This document shows positions 33,085 to 43,900 of a DNA stretch of 64,000 nucleotides, piece by piece. Position numbers and translations under genes: made by a program. Where the stretch lies: contig CAUYUJ010020763.1 in the NCBI GenBank assembly GCA_963575745.1, positions 1 through 64,000 on the forward strand, read 5' to 3'. Positions within the stretch are counted from its first letter, which is position 1. Each line of letters starts with the position of its first letter. The notes under the pieces are model-generated. The model saw only the letters and a program-made list of their open reading frames with translations. It did no database searches and had not been told where the DNA came from. The stretch comes from Prorocentrum cordatum (taxonomy: Eukaryota; Sar; Dinophyceae; Prorocentrales; Prorocentraceae).

Positions 33085-36000
33085 CTAGGCGCGGCAATAG
33101 CGGGCAATGGACGCGGCACCGGGAAGCACGAGAGAGAAAAACAAGTACCGCAGGTGCCGCGGACACCGCGCATGAGGGAGACCCGCAGAATGGCCGAGCA
33201 GGGGTAGCTTGGCGGAGGTCGCAGAAAAGGCGGGCTCGTTGTGGACTTGTTGCATACTTTTGCGGCGGGGCCGCCGCGAGACGAAGGGCGACGAGAGTAG
33301 CTGCCGCGTGCCGTGCACGTGCCCGAGGCGCACGAACAATTTGACGAGTAGAAGCACGGCTGCAGAACGTGGGCCGCGCGCGGCGGCAGAAGCGGCCGGC
33401 GCAAGGGAAGCGGCGGATTGAAGAGACGCTGTCGACAGGAAGGGGCCAGGCTGAGGAAGGGGATGAAAGAACGGCGTCACCATCGCGTCCATAACGATTG
33501 CAAAGGCCTGGCGAGAACAAACCGCCCCGCCCACAATGGACGGAAGCAGAATTGCCCGTCCGAGGCCCCGGGGGGGCCGCGATATCAGAGGAGCTGTGAC
33601 CGAGGGTGCGCGGCGTGTTCTGCGGAAGGTGAAAGAAACAAGTGGCGCTGAGGAGAAAGGAAAAGCGAATGAGGTTTGACTCGCCGCATGCAAATATTAT
33701 AGCGAAGCGCCCCCGGCGCCTCCCTGAAAATCATGCACCGCGCAGGCGCATCACCACGGCGACACTAGGAACGGCCCCCCCTGGAGAAACTCGAGTAGGC
33801 CGTCGCGGCACTGGGCAACGCTGCCCAGGAGCTCATGCAGGACATCGTCGAAGTCCTAGCGGGAAGGAAAGGCGACCCCCCCCCTTGCGTGGCAAGGATG
33901 CGTCAAAGCAAGGCGCTAGAGGGTAGAACATGCGGAAGCAAGATAGCGCTCATCCCCCGAATCGGCGACGTTCGGCGAGGACCGGCGCAGCAGAAAGACA
34001 GCAACGGCAAAACAGATGAAAGCAGAAGCATGGCGAATATCAAAGAGACCGAACTACGCCGATCTGGACGAAGAACGGCCCCATGGCCGGAGAGTTCCCG
34101 CGCGGTCCTGCGGGGCCCACCCCCAATGAACCTGCAAGAAGCAGGAGAGAACTGCCACAGGAACTTCTGGTTGTCCGGGGCGTCGGAGCGCCCGCCACAT
34201 GCACGCCACCCCCTCCCCCGACGCCTCGAGGAACTCCAGCTCGGGGATGAAGAACGGCGCCTGCAAGGTTGAATCCGGAGGGCAAATCGGCAGGAAGACA
34301 AGGGGGAACGGCGTCGAAGTAATGGGCCGCCGCGTGAGCAATGAATTTGCACGGGAACAAGCCACGATGGAAACAGCAAACAGAGCGAGAGAAAGATAAG
34401 GGACATAGAAGCCACGGTTGCCCGCGAGGCAGGAGAGCTGAAGGAGTGCTGGGCACCTGCTTCAGGATGACGTAGTCCCCCACCCAGGCGAGGCGCCCAG
34501 AGGAAGTCAAAGAGTCCCTGGCGAGCTCAGCGTGCTCCCTTGAAAGGCGCAGGGCGGCAGCCACGGCACGCAAGGATCCCCAAGCACAGCGGGTGCCCGC
34601 GGTCATGGAGGCCAGGCTGGCGACGATGTCCACGGAGGTAGCCTGGATGGACTCCGCGGCGCCTGATCGGCAGCGGGCGTTGACTAGACGACGGAAATCA
34701 CGATGAGGGGAACAGAGGAGGCAGCGGACCGAGGAAAGGCATGGAATGAAACAGCGAGACAACAGAGTCGCGATGCCCGCGGGCCGGGTGCAAGGGAGAG
34801 CGGGAGAACTCGAACGAAATCACGTGAATGCGCGCGCGCGCTCGCGACGACAACTGCGCGACCAGGTAACTATGCACATGAAACGATGCAACAAGACAGG
34901 GTAGCACACGCAGACGGCCTGGACGCACGCCCACGTCCGCAGGGTGGGCGCCCCCGGGCCGCCCGGAATCAGGAACCGCATCTGGAAGATCTGGAGAAAA
35001 GCCTGGCACTGAATGGGGGGGCCGCCCCGTCCCCGGGAGCGGCGTGGACAGCATCTGTGGCGAATCCACGGCCGAGCCGGCGCGCGGTGCGCACCTCTGA
35101 GCCCCCCGCTGCGGGCTTGCGACGGAAGCCGCGGCGACCGCCGAAGCCAGGCGCGACGCTGCCACGACCGGCACATCAGGGCAACGAGACGCTCGAGAGG
35201 CACTTGCCGGGCCACGCTCGCGGCCCGAGGCCCCGTCGATCCATGACATCAGACTTGCGTGGAGCACCACCTCCTCATGCACTTTGAGGAAGTAGGACCC
35301 CTGGCGCTGCTCCTGCTCCCGCTTGTAAGCGAGTTGTGCGGCTGCAATGTCCCGTTCCCATCGTTGAGCTAGCGGATGCTCCCCCAGACGACGAAGCTCT
35401 TCCATCTCTGCTCGCGCCCTGCGGAGGCAGTCAGAAGAAGGGACCCTTCCCCAATGTTTGGAATGCGCAGGGCCGAGGCGGGGGTCACAGAAGGGGGGTG
35501 CGACGTGCGGGATACAGGCGCAGAGCTGGAAGATGGAAGACACGATGCGACACGAACCTGCCAAGCAAAGGAGCATGCAGGAACGAGGCATGGCATCCGG
35601 CATTGCCCCAGGAGGATACAAGAGCCCAAACGGGGACAGAGCTAGGCAGTGACCCGGCGGGGTGGGGCGAGCGTGGACAGTAGGGGCGACGAGTTCAGAC
35701 CCCTGTGCCTGCGCATGAGCGCGTCCCAAGCCATCCTGCGCAACATGCGCGGCGAGTACGTCTTCGCGCCCGCTGGCAGTATCCTCAAGCACTCCTCTTC
35801 AGCTCTACGCCTCGGTTCCCGGGGTGGAAGGCGTAAGTAAGGGCCTCGGTCCCCCAGGGCCTGAAGCTCCACTGGAGGCGGTAGCCGAGCTATGTGCGCA
35901 AAAGTGAAGGCGTTGAGGTCGAACTGCCGAAGAGGGGGCGCTGCGCCCGCCTGGGAGAACATATTTGCATCGGAGAGGTGCCCACGCGCAAAGGCAAAAA

Positions 36001-36253
36001 CCAAAAAAAAGAGGCAGCGCGCTAGCCCGCCCGAGCAGGAAGCCCGCGGCGTGGCACTCAGGAACGAAGGGCCGCCCAGGGACAGTCCGGAACCCCGAGG
36101 GCGGGAAAAGGCATGCAGCGAGCAAGGGAAAGAGGTGAGCAAGAAAAAACGGAGGCGCCCCTCCCCGATGAAACGGGCATCCTGTGGCAGAGCCGCGCCG
36201 GCGCCCGCGAGCTCCGCCATGGGCGCCGCGCGCCCCCCGGCCAGCGGAGGCAT
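33085..36253 (-). CDS. Seven-exon gene of unknown function
   Basis: Model exons: 36253-36182, 35950-35709, 35418-35225, 34662-34457, 34260-34132, 33855-33776, 33619-33085; phases agree at every junction and give 485 codons ending in TAG. The ATG at 36253 has an in-frame TAG just upstream and a pyrimidine-rich tract ending in AG at 36264-36263, fitting a trans-splice acceptor. The protein has a Pro/Arg-rich part (FDLNAFTFAHIARLPPPVEL), a charged helical part (RARAEMEELRRLGEHPLAQR), an Ala-rich helical part (SVDIVASLASMTAG), then FFIPELEFLEASG and DDVLHELLGSVAQCRDGLLE. I recognise no domain. Intron 1 is open throughout and may be retained. The last exon (Ala/Arg-rich) is the least certain. Donors: GA, GC, GC, GT, GT, GC. 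Confidence 0.6.
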
Positions 36254-36719
36254 GCGCGGCGGCTAGAAGGATGGCGCGGGAGAGTGAACAAGGCGCGAGA
36301 GAGCAGGGGAAGAGGAGGATGACAGGAGGAAGCGAAGGTAGAGAAGGAGGAGCAGGGGAAGGGGGCCGCCAGTGAGGCAGCACTGAGCGCGTCTGCCGCC
36401 CTTTCCCACGGTTCTCACGCAGGAGCTTCAGCCGTGAGCCCGTGCAGAAGACCGTCGGCGAGAGCACCGCGGAAGAGGAGTAAGAAAATTAGAGGTGTAA
36501 GAGGAGGGGGGGGAGAATGCGGAGCAGGAGTTACATTAGGAATACCCTCGTCGAGGGCAGACGTTACATGCTTTACACTTGGAAGCCCACGTCTAGTCCC
36601 ACCAGCTTTCTGGGCGAAAGTGGTTCAACGCGGTTCCTCTTCCACCCGTTCCCTCTTCCGCGCCGGGGGGGTAGGTGGTCCACCCCTCCCCCATTACCCC
36701 CTCCCCTGGAGCTGGACGG
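36254..36719. other. 5' region of the minus-strand cluster; no gene seen
   Basis: Apart from the pyrimidine tract and AG at 36264-36263 that may accept the spliced leader, I see no feature. Plus-strand frames here are shadows. Confidence 0.4.
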
Positions 36720-37240
36720 GGCGCCCCGCGATCGATGGGCGCGCCCAAGACGGCCCATGATGGCTCGAAGAGGGCCTCGGGGAGGCTGAAGACGACCTCC
36801 CAAATGGCTGGGAATGGCCAGATATGACCGCAAACATACTGGAAGGTACCCCCCGACCGCCCCAAGGCGGGCCCCCGTGGCCACGGAGCCTCCCAAGGGG
36901 GCCCCAGGAAGCCCAAATCTTTGAAACACGTACAAGGAAATCAAATTTGTGTTGTCTTGCCTTCCGCCTGATTAGTTTCGATGCCCGTCCGGGAGCGATT
37001 GATTGCTCCAGGAGGGCCCAATGTAGCCCCAAGAGAAGCCAGAGAGAGGCCCGAGACGGCTCCAATAGTACTGAAGGGCGCCCCCAATGGCGCTCCAATA
37101 GGGGCCGATTGGCGAATTTAGGAGCTCCCGAGGGAGAGGGGGGGAAGCTCAAGGCCCCAGTCTTTCTTGGGTCGATCTCCTCCAATGTGATCCCGAGGGG
37201 CGCCCCCAAGGCCCCCGAGAGCGAGGGAAGAGGGCCCCGA
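36720..37240. repeat. CCCAAGAGGGCC minisatellite block
   Basis: A long, loose block of the dispersed family; units such as CCCAAGACGGCCC and CCCGAGAGCGAG. Confidence 0.5.
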
Positions 37241-37529
37241 CAGTCAGAAGAGAAGTAGGAGAGGGAGGAGAAGAATGTCGTCAACGACAGATGTCGAGTT
37301 GACAGAGCAGCGAGAGAGCACTTGCTTCGGAACCTCCTCCCGGCCCCTCCTACCTGAATCCTTCAGACCCCCCCGTCTCTTCCTCCTGTTCCTTCCCCCC
37401 CCCATTGAATCTGGAGGATCCCCCCGAAATCCCACCTCCTCCTTGCCGCTCTCTCTGAATCCTAAACCTCCTGCTCATCCCCATCATCCCTCCATCTGAA
37501 GGTCCCCGACAGACCCCTCTTGAAGCAAC
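37241..37529. other. C/T-rich stretch, no gene seen
   Basis: CCTCC-rich sequence without tandem structure or a supported frame. Confidence 0.4.
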
Positions 37530-37890
37530 CCGGCCGAGTGCGATCTGGGCCGGGCCCGGTCTGGCCGAGTCCGGCCTGGCCGAGTTAGGCCGCGGCCGAG
37601 TTCGGCCGGCCGAGTCCGGCCCGGCCGAGTCCGGACCCGACCGAGTCCGGCCTGGCCGAGTCCGGACCGCGCGCCACGCTGCAGCGAGAGCGCCGGCCGA
37701 GTTCGGCCGGGCCGAGTTCGGACTGGCCGAGTCCGGCCGGCCGAGTCCGGCCCGGCCGAGTCCGGACCCGGCCGAGTCCGGCCTCGGCCGAGTCCAGCCT
37801 GGCCGAGTTCAGCCTGGCCGAGTCCAGCCTGGCCGAGTTCAGTCTGGCCGAGTCCGGCCGGCCGAGTCCGGCCTGGCCGAGTCGCGCCTC
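37530..37890. repeat. GGCCGAGTC minisatellite array 2
   Basis: Same unit as 19943-20365, including an interruption with ACGCTGCAGC. The last part is a regular alternation of CTGGCCGAGTTCAG and CTGGCCGAGTCCAG. Confidence 0.9.
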
Positions 37891-38137
37891 CTCCTTAAAG
37901 TGATGACAATTTCGAGGATGGGGGCCTTCCCGTTGGCTCAAGTTCACAAAGTGACGACAGTGTCGGACTTGAGGCCCAGAACCGTCTCGGACATCCCGCG
38001 GCGCGAATCCTGGTCCTGCACAGTGAGGTGCGAGTTGCCTTGTCCCTCTTGTCCCGCCGGACCCCGGGAGGGTGCTTTTCTCAACCATATTGTGGTGTCG
38101 GGTCCTCGTTTTGAAGAGACAGCGCCCCGCGTTCCTC

Positions 38138-38262
38138 CCTCCTCTTCCTCCTCCTCCTCCTCCTCCTCCTCCTCCTCCTCCTCCTTCTCCTCCTCCTCCT
38201 CCTCCTCCTCCTCCTCCTCCTCCTCCTCCTCCTCCTCCTCCTCCTCCTCCTCCTCCTCCTGT
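38138..38262 (+). repeat. (CTC)n microsatellite
   Basis: About 125 bp, nearly pure, ending directly before the 76-bp satellite array. Confidence 0.95.
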
Positions 38263-38267
38263 GCACA

Positions 38268-39510
38268 CCCCTCACACGCTTCGTGGCCCCACAGGGTGCT
38301 CCACCGAAGGCCCCAGTGGCAAAGTTCGCATGCGTCTCCCCCACCCAGTACAGCGTTCCGTGGCCCATAGGGAGCCCCACCGAAGGCCCCAGTGGCAAAG
38401 TTCGCATGCGTTTCCCCAGCCCAGTGCAGCGCTTCGTGGCCCATCGGGAGCTCCACCGAAGGTCCCAGTGGCAAAGTTCGCATGCGTCTCCAACACCCAG
38501 TACAGCGTTACGTGGTCTAGGAGGAGGTCCACCGAAGGCCCCAGTGGCAAAGCTCGCATGCGTCTCCCCCACCCAATACAACGTGTCGCGGCCCGTAAGG
38601 AGCTCCACCGTAGGTCGCAGTGGAAAAGTTCGCATCCGTCTCCCCCACCCAGTACAGCGTTCCGTGGCCCACAGGGGGCTCCACCGAAGGCCACAAGGGC
38701 AAAGTTCGCATGCGGTTCCCCCACCCAGTACAGCGCTCCGTGGCCCATAGGGAGCTCCACCGAAAGCCCCAGTTTTCAAAGTTCGCATGCGTCTTCCCCA
38801 CCCAGTACAACGTTTCGTGGCCCAGGAGGAGGTCCACCGAAGGCCCCTGTGGCAAAGCTCGCAAGCGTATCCCCCACCCAATGCATTGATGTGCGGCTCA
38901 TACGGAGCTCCACTGAAGGCAGCATTGGCAAAGGTCCCATGCGTCTCCCTCACCCAATACGGCGTTCCGTGGCCCATAGGGAGCTCCACCGAAGGCACCA
39001 GTGGCAAAGTTCGCATGCGTCTCCCCCACCCTGTACAGCGTTCCGTGGCACATAGGGAACTTTACCGAAGGCCCTTGTGGTGAACTTCGCATGCGTCTCC
39101 CTCAGAAACAGTACAGCGTTCCGTGGCCCATGGGAGCTCCACCGAAGGCCCCATTGGCAAAAGTCGAATGCGTCTCCCCCACAGTACAGCGTTTCGTGGC
39201 CCATCGGGAGCTCCACTGAATAGCCCCAGCAGTAAAGTTCGCAAGCGTTTCCGTTACCCAGTACAACGTGGCGTGGCCCAGAAGGAGCTCCACCAGAGGC
39301 CCCAATGGCCAAGTTCGTTCGCATGCGTCTCCCCCACAGTACAGAGTTTCGTGGCCCATCGCCAGTTTCACCGAAAACCCCCGTGGCAAAGTTCGCATGC
39401 GGTTCCCCCACCCAGTACAACGCTTCGTGGCCCATAGGGAACTCCACTGGAGGCCCCAGTGGCAAAGTTCGCATGCGTCTCCTCCACCCAGTCCAGCGTT
39501 TCGTGGCGAA
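38268..39510 (+). repeat. 76-bp satellite array, about 16 copies
   Basis: Each unit contains CCGAAGGCCCCAGTGGCAAA, GTTCGCATGCGTCTCCCCCA, CCCAGTACAGCGTTCCGTGG and CCCATAGGGAGCTCCA with scattered substitutions. CAAAGTTCGC starts at 38320, 38396, 38472 and 38548, showing the exact 76-bp period. 76 is not a multiple of three, so long open frames on both strands cycle through frames and do not indicate a protein. Related to the array at 26760-27060. Confidence 0.95.
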
Positions 39511-39619
39511 GATGATATCCACAACTGCGTGACTCACAAATTCATAATATGGTGTTGCCCTTCGCCAGGCTAACGTTTCGTTTTCTCTGGTAAGGAGCAC
39601 TTCCCTCCCCTCTCGGCGG

Positions 39620-39930
39620 TGACGGAGGACAGGCGGCGGGGGTGGGCGGGTTGGCGGGGTGGCTTGTTGGGCTGGTTGGCTGACGGGTTGGTTGGGTGGC
39701 GGGGTGGCTGGTTGGGTTGACTGGCGGGTTGGTTGGGATAGTTGGCAGGGGTGGCTGGTTGGGCTGGTTGGCTGACGGGTTGGCTGGGTGGCGGGGTGGT
39801 TGGTTGGGCTGGGTGGCGGGGGGTTGGCGGGATGACGGGGTGTTGGCCTTGTTTGCTGACAGGTTGGCGGGGTGGCTGGTTGGGCAGGCTAGTTGGATGG
39901 GTTGGGTTGGCAGGTTGAGCTGGCTAGCGC
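39620..39930 (+). repeat. GGTTGG / GGCGGG degenerate array
   Basis: About 310 bp built of GGTTGGNTG, GGCGGGGTGG and GACGGGTTGG, with very many GG and GGG runs on the plus strand. Such a G-run density favours quadruplex formation. Confidence 0.8.
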
Positions 39931-40327
39931 AATTGGTTCCGCTCATGAGATTCATTCGCCCGAGCAGTTATTCCGATCTGTCGCGGAGTCGGGCGCGGAC
40001 TCGGATTCGGAGACAGATTCAAATTCGTCGCCGATTCGCGAAGCCCTGGTGATGAGCCGAAGTATACTCAGTGGCTCCTGTCTGCGATGAGCGAAGGTAC
40101 ACATACTCCCAAGGGTCCTGACGGCAATGTGGCCAGCGTCGGGACCAGGGAGACGCCGTGAGGTAGCCCAAGTGGACATTTCTGACTTTGTCCCCTGCTT
40201 GCTCATCCCCCCTCCATCGCCAACCGGGGTGATTCACTACGTTGCCAAGGTTTTGTTTGAGCTTTGTGGTGTGATCCCAGTCTCGGCGATTGCGGAAAAC
40301 AGCTGAAAATGATGCAGCAGGTGGTAG
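39931..40327. other. No gene seen
   Basis: Unique sequence without a supported feature. Confidence 0.4.
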
Positions 40328-40967
40328 AAATGTGTTGTTTCATTTCCCGTATCTCTCCTCCCCTTGTCCCCTAGAAGGGTTCTTACTCTCTGGGCTTCAA
40401 GGGGTCAGGCAGTGGAAAGCGCCCCGGGCGGTTCCCCCAGTATCCGCCCCGCGGTTCCCCCAGTTACGTCCCCTTAGCTTAGCGTTGCTTATCTCATATT
40501 AGCTTAGCTTATTTCATCTTAGCTTAGCTTAGCTTCATCTTAGCTCAGGTTTATCTTAGCTTAGCTTACCTTCATCGTAGCATGGGTGTAATTCCCTACC
40601 TAGGCTATGCCTAGAGGGTTAGCTTAGCATAGCATAGCGCAGCGCTGCATTCGCATAGCATAGCATAGCATAACATAGCCAAGCATAGCATAGCATAGCA
40701 TGACATAGCATAGCGTAGCTTAGCATAGCATATCATAGCTTAGCATAGCACAGCGCAGCATGGCAGAGCATAGCTTAGCATAGCATAGCATAGCATAGCG
40801 CAGCATAGCGTAGCATAGCATAGCATAGCATAGCGCAGCATAGTATGGCATAGCATAGCATAGCATAGCAACTAATGCTGGTTTCCTAGGGGCTCCAACT
40901 TCTAGGTAGGGTCGCACTGGGGTAATGTGTTGTTTCATGTCCCGTATCTCTCCTCCCCTTGTCCCCT
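40328..40967 (+). repeat. Composite element with AGCTT and AGCAT arrays, copy 2, with flanking direct repeats
   Basis: The insert (about 40372-40923) starts with AGAAGGGTTCTTACT and CCCCGGGCGGTTCCCCC as in copy 1 and ends with GGCTCCAACTTCTAGGTAGG and GGTCGCACTGGGG. A second left end (CCCTACCTAGGCTATGCC at about 40590) splits it into an AGCTT array and an AGCAT array, so two elements are nested or chained. On both outer sides lies the same 44-bp sequence (40328-40371 and 40924-40967, one mismatch; it contains GTGTTGTTTCAT and CTCCTCCCCTTGTCCCC). Confidence 0.75.
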
Positions 40968-43900
40968 TTCCCGGCTCCCAGTCATCCCTTTTCTGATCCC
41001 AATCGTCATCTTATTGATTATTATTCGTCCTCTTCTCACCTCACTCGTCCGTCGTGTCTTTCCTCCTCCGCTCCTCGTCGCTGGACATTGCTCGTTCGGG
41101 CCCGAGCCATGGAGTGGTTCGGCATCACCACCGATCGCATGCCGTGCGTCTCGCGGGATTCGGTCTCCAGAATAGCGTTAGGTGGTGATGGGGATGTGTA
41201 TGGACAGATGGTTGACCACGGCGAGGTTCCGAATCCTTGGTGCGACTTGGATTTACAGGATGTCCCTTTGAGCTAAAACTCGCTTGAACATTATGTGATG
41301 CATCAACCTGGACCCACGTTCAAGTGCGGAATTGCGCGGGCCAGTACGTGCCATTAGACTTCGCAGATGGTTCTTAACCGAGCTCGGTTTCGAGTCCTCC
41401 CCCTTCTCCCGATACTCCTCTCCTCCTCCACTTCCACCCCCCTCTCATCCGCCCACTCCTCCGTTCCGTCCTCAATCAGTCTCCCTCCCTTCCTTCCCCC
41501 CCCCCTTCCACCACCCACCCACCCCACACCTGGACTCCGTTTCCACGCTCCTGGACCCCAGCTCGGACTGACCTCCGATGGGGGTCCCTTGGGTCCGGGG
41601 ACCTCGACCTGAACAAGGGAAGCCGAGGCTGGATGACGAGCGTCGGTCACGAGCCGCGTGCCCGACGCGGGTCGGTCGCGGGCAGGCTTCTCGTGTATCT
41701 GGCGCGCAGAGGCAGGTTGGAGGACGACGGAGATAGGAGGACGCAGCACCGTTCTCCAGTTCCTCACGACGCACCAAGGGACGGGGTACGGCCGCTTGAC
41801 CCCTGGACTCTGATGGAGAAGTGTTCAAGCTGTGCTTTTCTGCAGCTATGCTGGAGCCTGAGGGGTCTGCGTGGCCGCGTCCGCTGCGGTGGCTGTCGAC
41901 CCCTTCTGCCCCAGGTGGGCGTGCCTGCCAACCGCCACGGGCACTCCCCCCTGTCCACGGCGGCGGGCTCGCTCGCGTCGCTGTGGGCGGCAGAGGACAG
42001 CCGCACGCATGCTCTCCTTCGTTTCTGCAGGGGCCTCCAGGGGTGCCCAAGCGTACCCCACACCGTCGCGGACCAGGTCCTAGCCAGAACGTATAGACTG
42101 TTCGCCAATCGAGCGCACCTTTCTCGCAAGTTTGCTACTCACACGGTAAGGCTGTTCTCACGACAAGTTCCATGAATCGGCAGAGAGGCAAGGCGAGAGC
42201 ATTTGTCAATGGATTGGCACCATTCCCCAAACAGTGTTTCCACTTGGGGGCTCTCACTTGTGTTGTAAGGAATTGCATCCTTGTTGAGGAGTCGGACGTG
42301 GGCAACTGGTCTAGTACGGTTTCACACTGATTGGCATATGGCACATAGGTTCCCCACGGCCTTCTGCTCCACTGTCCTTGTTCTGCGGGTTTCGGCCTAG
42401 GTGCTTGGCTCCCCATGGCTTGACCTCACGGGGCCTCCCAATGGCTTCCCACCCAACTGGCCATGTGTTTCGTGGGTCGGCCATGGGTCCTAGGTCTCGC
42501 ACTGGCGCAGCATCCGATTGCTTCTTTGTGTCTCCCTGCCCCGCTGGCCCTGTCCCCAGGGTTCGCCCGTGGGCGCGTGACCTCCTACAGCTTAGTCTCC
42601 TATTGCTGCCCTGGGGCTCCCCGCACCATCAGCCCTGGACGCCCGGGTCTGGCAACGAATGATCCAATGGTTTCCTATGTTCTAGCCTCATACGTGTCCA
42701 CGCAAATGGCGCCAAATTCTCTCATCAAAGAACCGATTGTTTGAGGTCCGCTCGCTGTCATCATCTACACTTGGATGTTTAGCTAGGCGGTTCACAGAGA
42801 CTCCACGCATCTAAGCCATACGTTTACATGGGAACCTTCGGGTCACGCCCAGATTTCCCAGTTTGCGCACATGCGCGGTGCAAATGCACACGCACGCGCA
42901 CTCGTCTGAGCCTCAGTGCTGCGCACTGCAGCGGCAGTGGCACGTAGCACGAGCAAGATGTCGCAGGACCTCACAGCCGATCGTGCGAAGGACAACCAGG
43001 CCGGCCGCGTGCGGCCGATCCGCCGCCCGCCGCCCCGTTGCTGATGTGTCAGAAGAGGGAAGCCGTTGCACTAGCTCGCGAAAGTCCAATGAGGCAGCAA
43101 AAACAGTATCCAAATTCCAGAAGAGCAAAGCACGGGATAAGACCGATTATGAAACAGAATCGCTTTGGGACTGCAGGTTCCAAGCGAACAGCTCTGCTGA
43201 CTGGACCCAGCAAGATTAATTTGGATGGTTAGAGCTGCTGTAGTCGATGCCACCACCAGGCCTCAGCGAGAGCGGCCCTCTCCGAGTCTGCCTCCTGCCC
43301 CTAGCTACTCGTCATTGCTGTTTTTCCTGAACGGCTAGACCTGTAATGTTATGGTTGGCAAGGCAAGTTTGGTTGGACATCCGAAATCCCGTTCTCTCGG
43401 TTGTCCTTCCTCTGCTATCCCCGCCAGCTAATTATATCAAACATGTTGCGCCTCATCGTTGTAACATGTTCGGCCGCCTCTCTCGCCTCAACCCGTATTG
43501 CTCGTGCACTCCCGACTTACACATATTGTCCGTCTCCAGCAAATGTTTCGAGGTTCGGTTTCGTTATTACACCCGCCCTCGTTCGCTGTGTCTTCTTGTG
43601 CATTCACGTGCACATACGCATAGGTGTGCAAACGCTTGGCGTCCATTTGAAAGTGCGGATCGTGACATGATGTGTTTTCGATTGCATTGTATGTGGGTGG
43701 GTGGGGTCCGCATATGCGTTTCCAGTTGATGGAAAATTCAGCTCGCAGAAGCCATCAAGTCATCAAGTTATAGTGAGTCCATTGTCATGTCATGTCTAGC
43801 AAAGATGGCCGACATTGGTTCATGAAATGGTGCTCTGCAGAAGATGTATCGGTATCACCCATAGCCGCACGTTTGCAGATGCGCCCTAAGTAAGGTGCAG

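Noticed and set aside
37930-37941. TTGGCTCAAG, another spliced-leader-like word
   Set aside because: Only ten bases match, no reading frame follows, and one such match in 64 kb on two strands is within chance.
38268-39510. Possible CRISPR-like regular array
   Set aside because: Units are contiguous with no unique spacers; the whole 76 bp is conserved, and the context is eukaryotic.
37944-39600. Long frames on both strands with repetitive protein
   Set aside because: The 76-bp unit is not a multiple of three, so every frame repeats similar peptides out of phase; a satellite, not a repetitive protein.
41332-41420. Possible tRNA (GGTTTCGAGTCC)
   Set aside because: The B-box has an extra T and no cloverleaf can be formed with the upstream sequence.
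41472-42175. Open frames of 180-192 codons on both strands
   Set aside because: Both strands are open over the same GC-rich stretch, with no motif, exon border or phase-consistent partner to choose between them.
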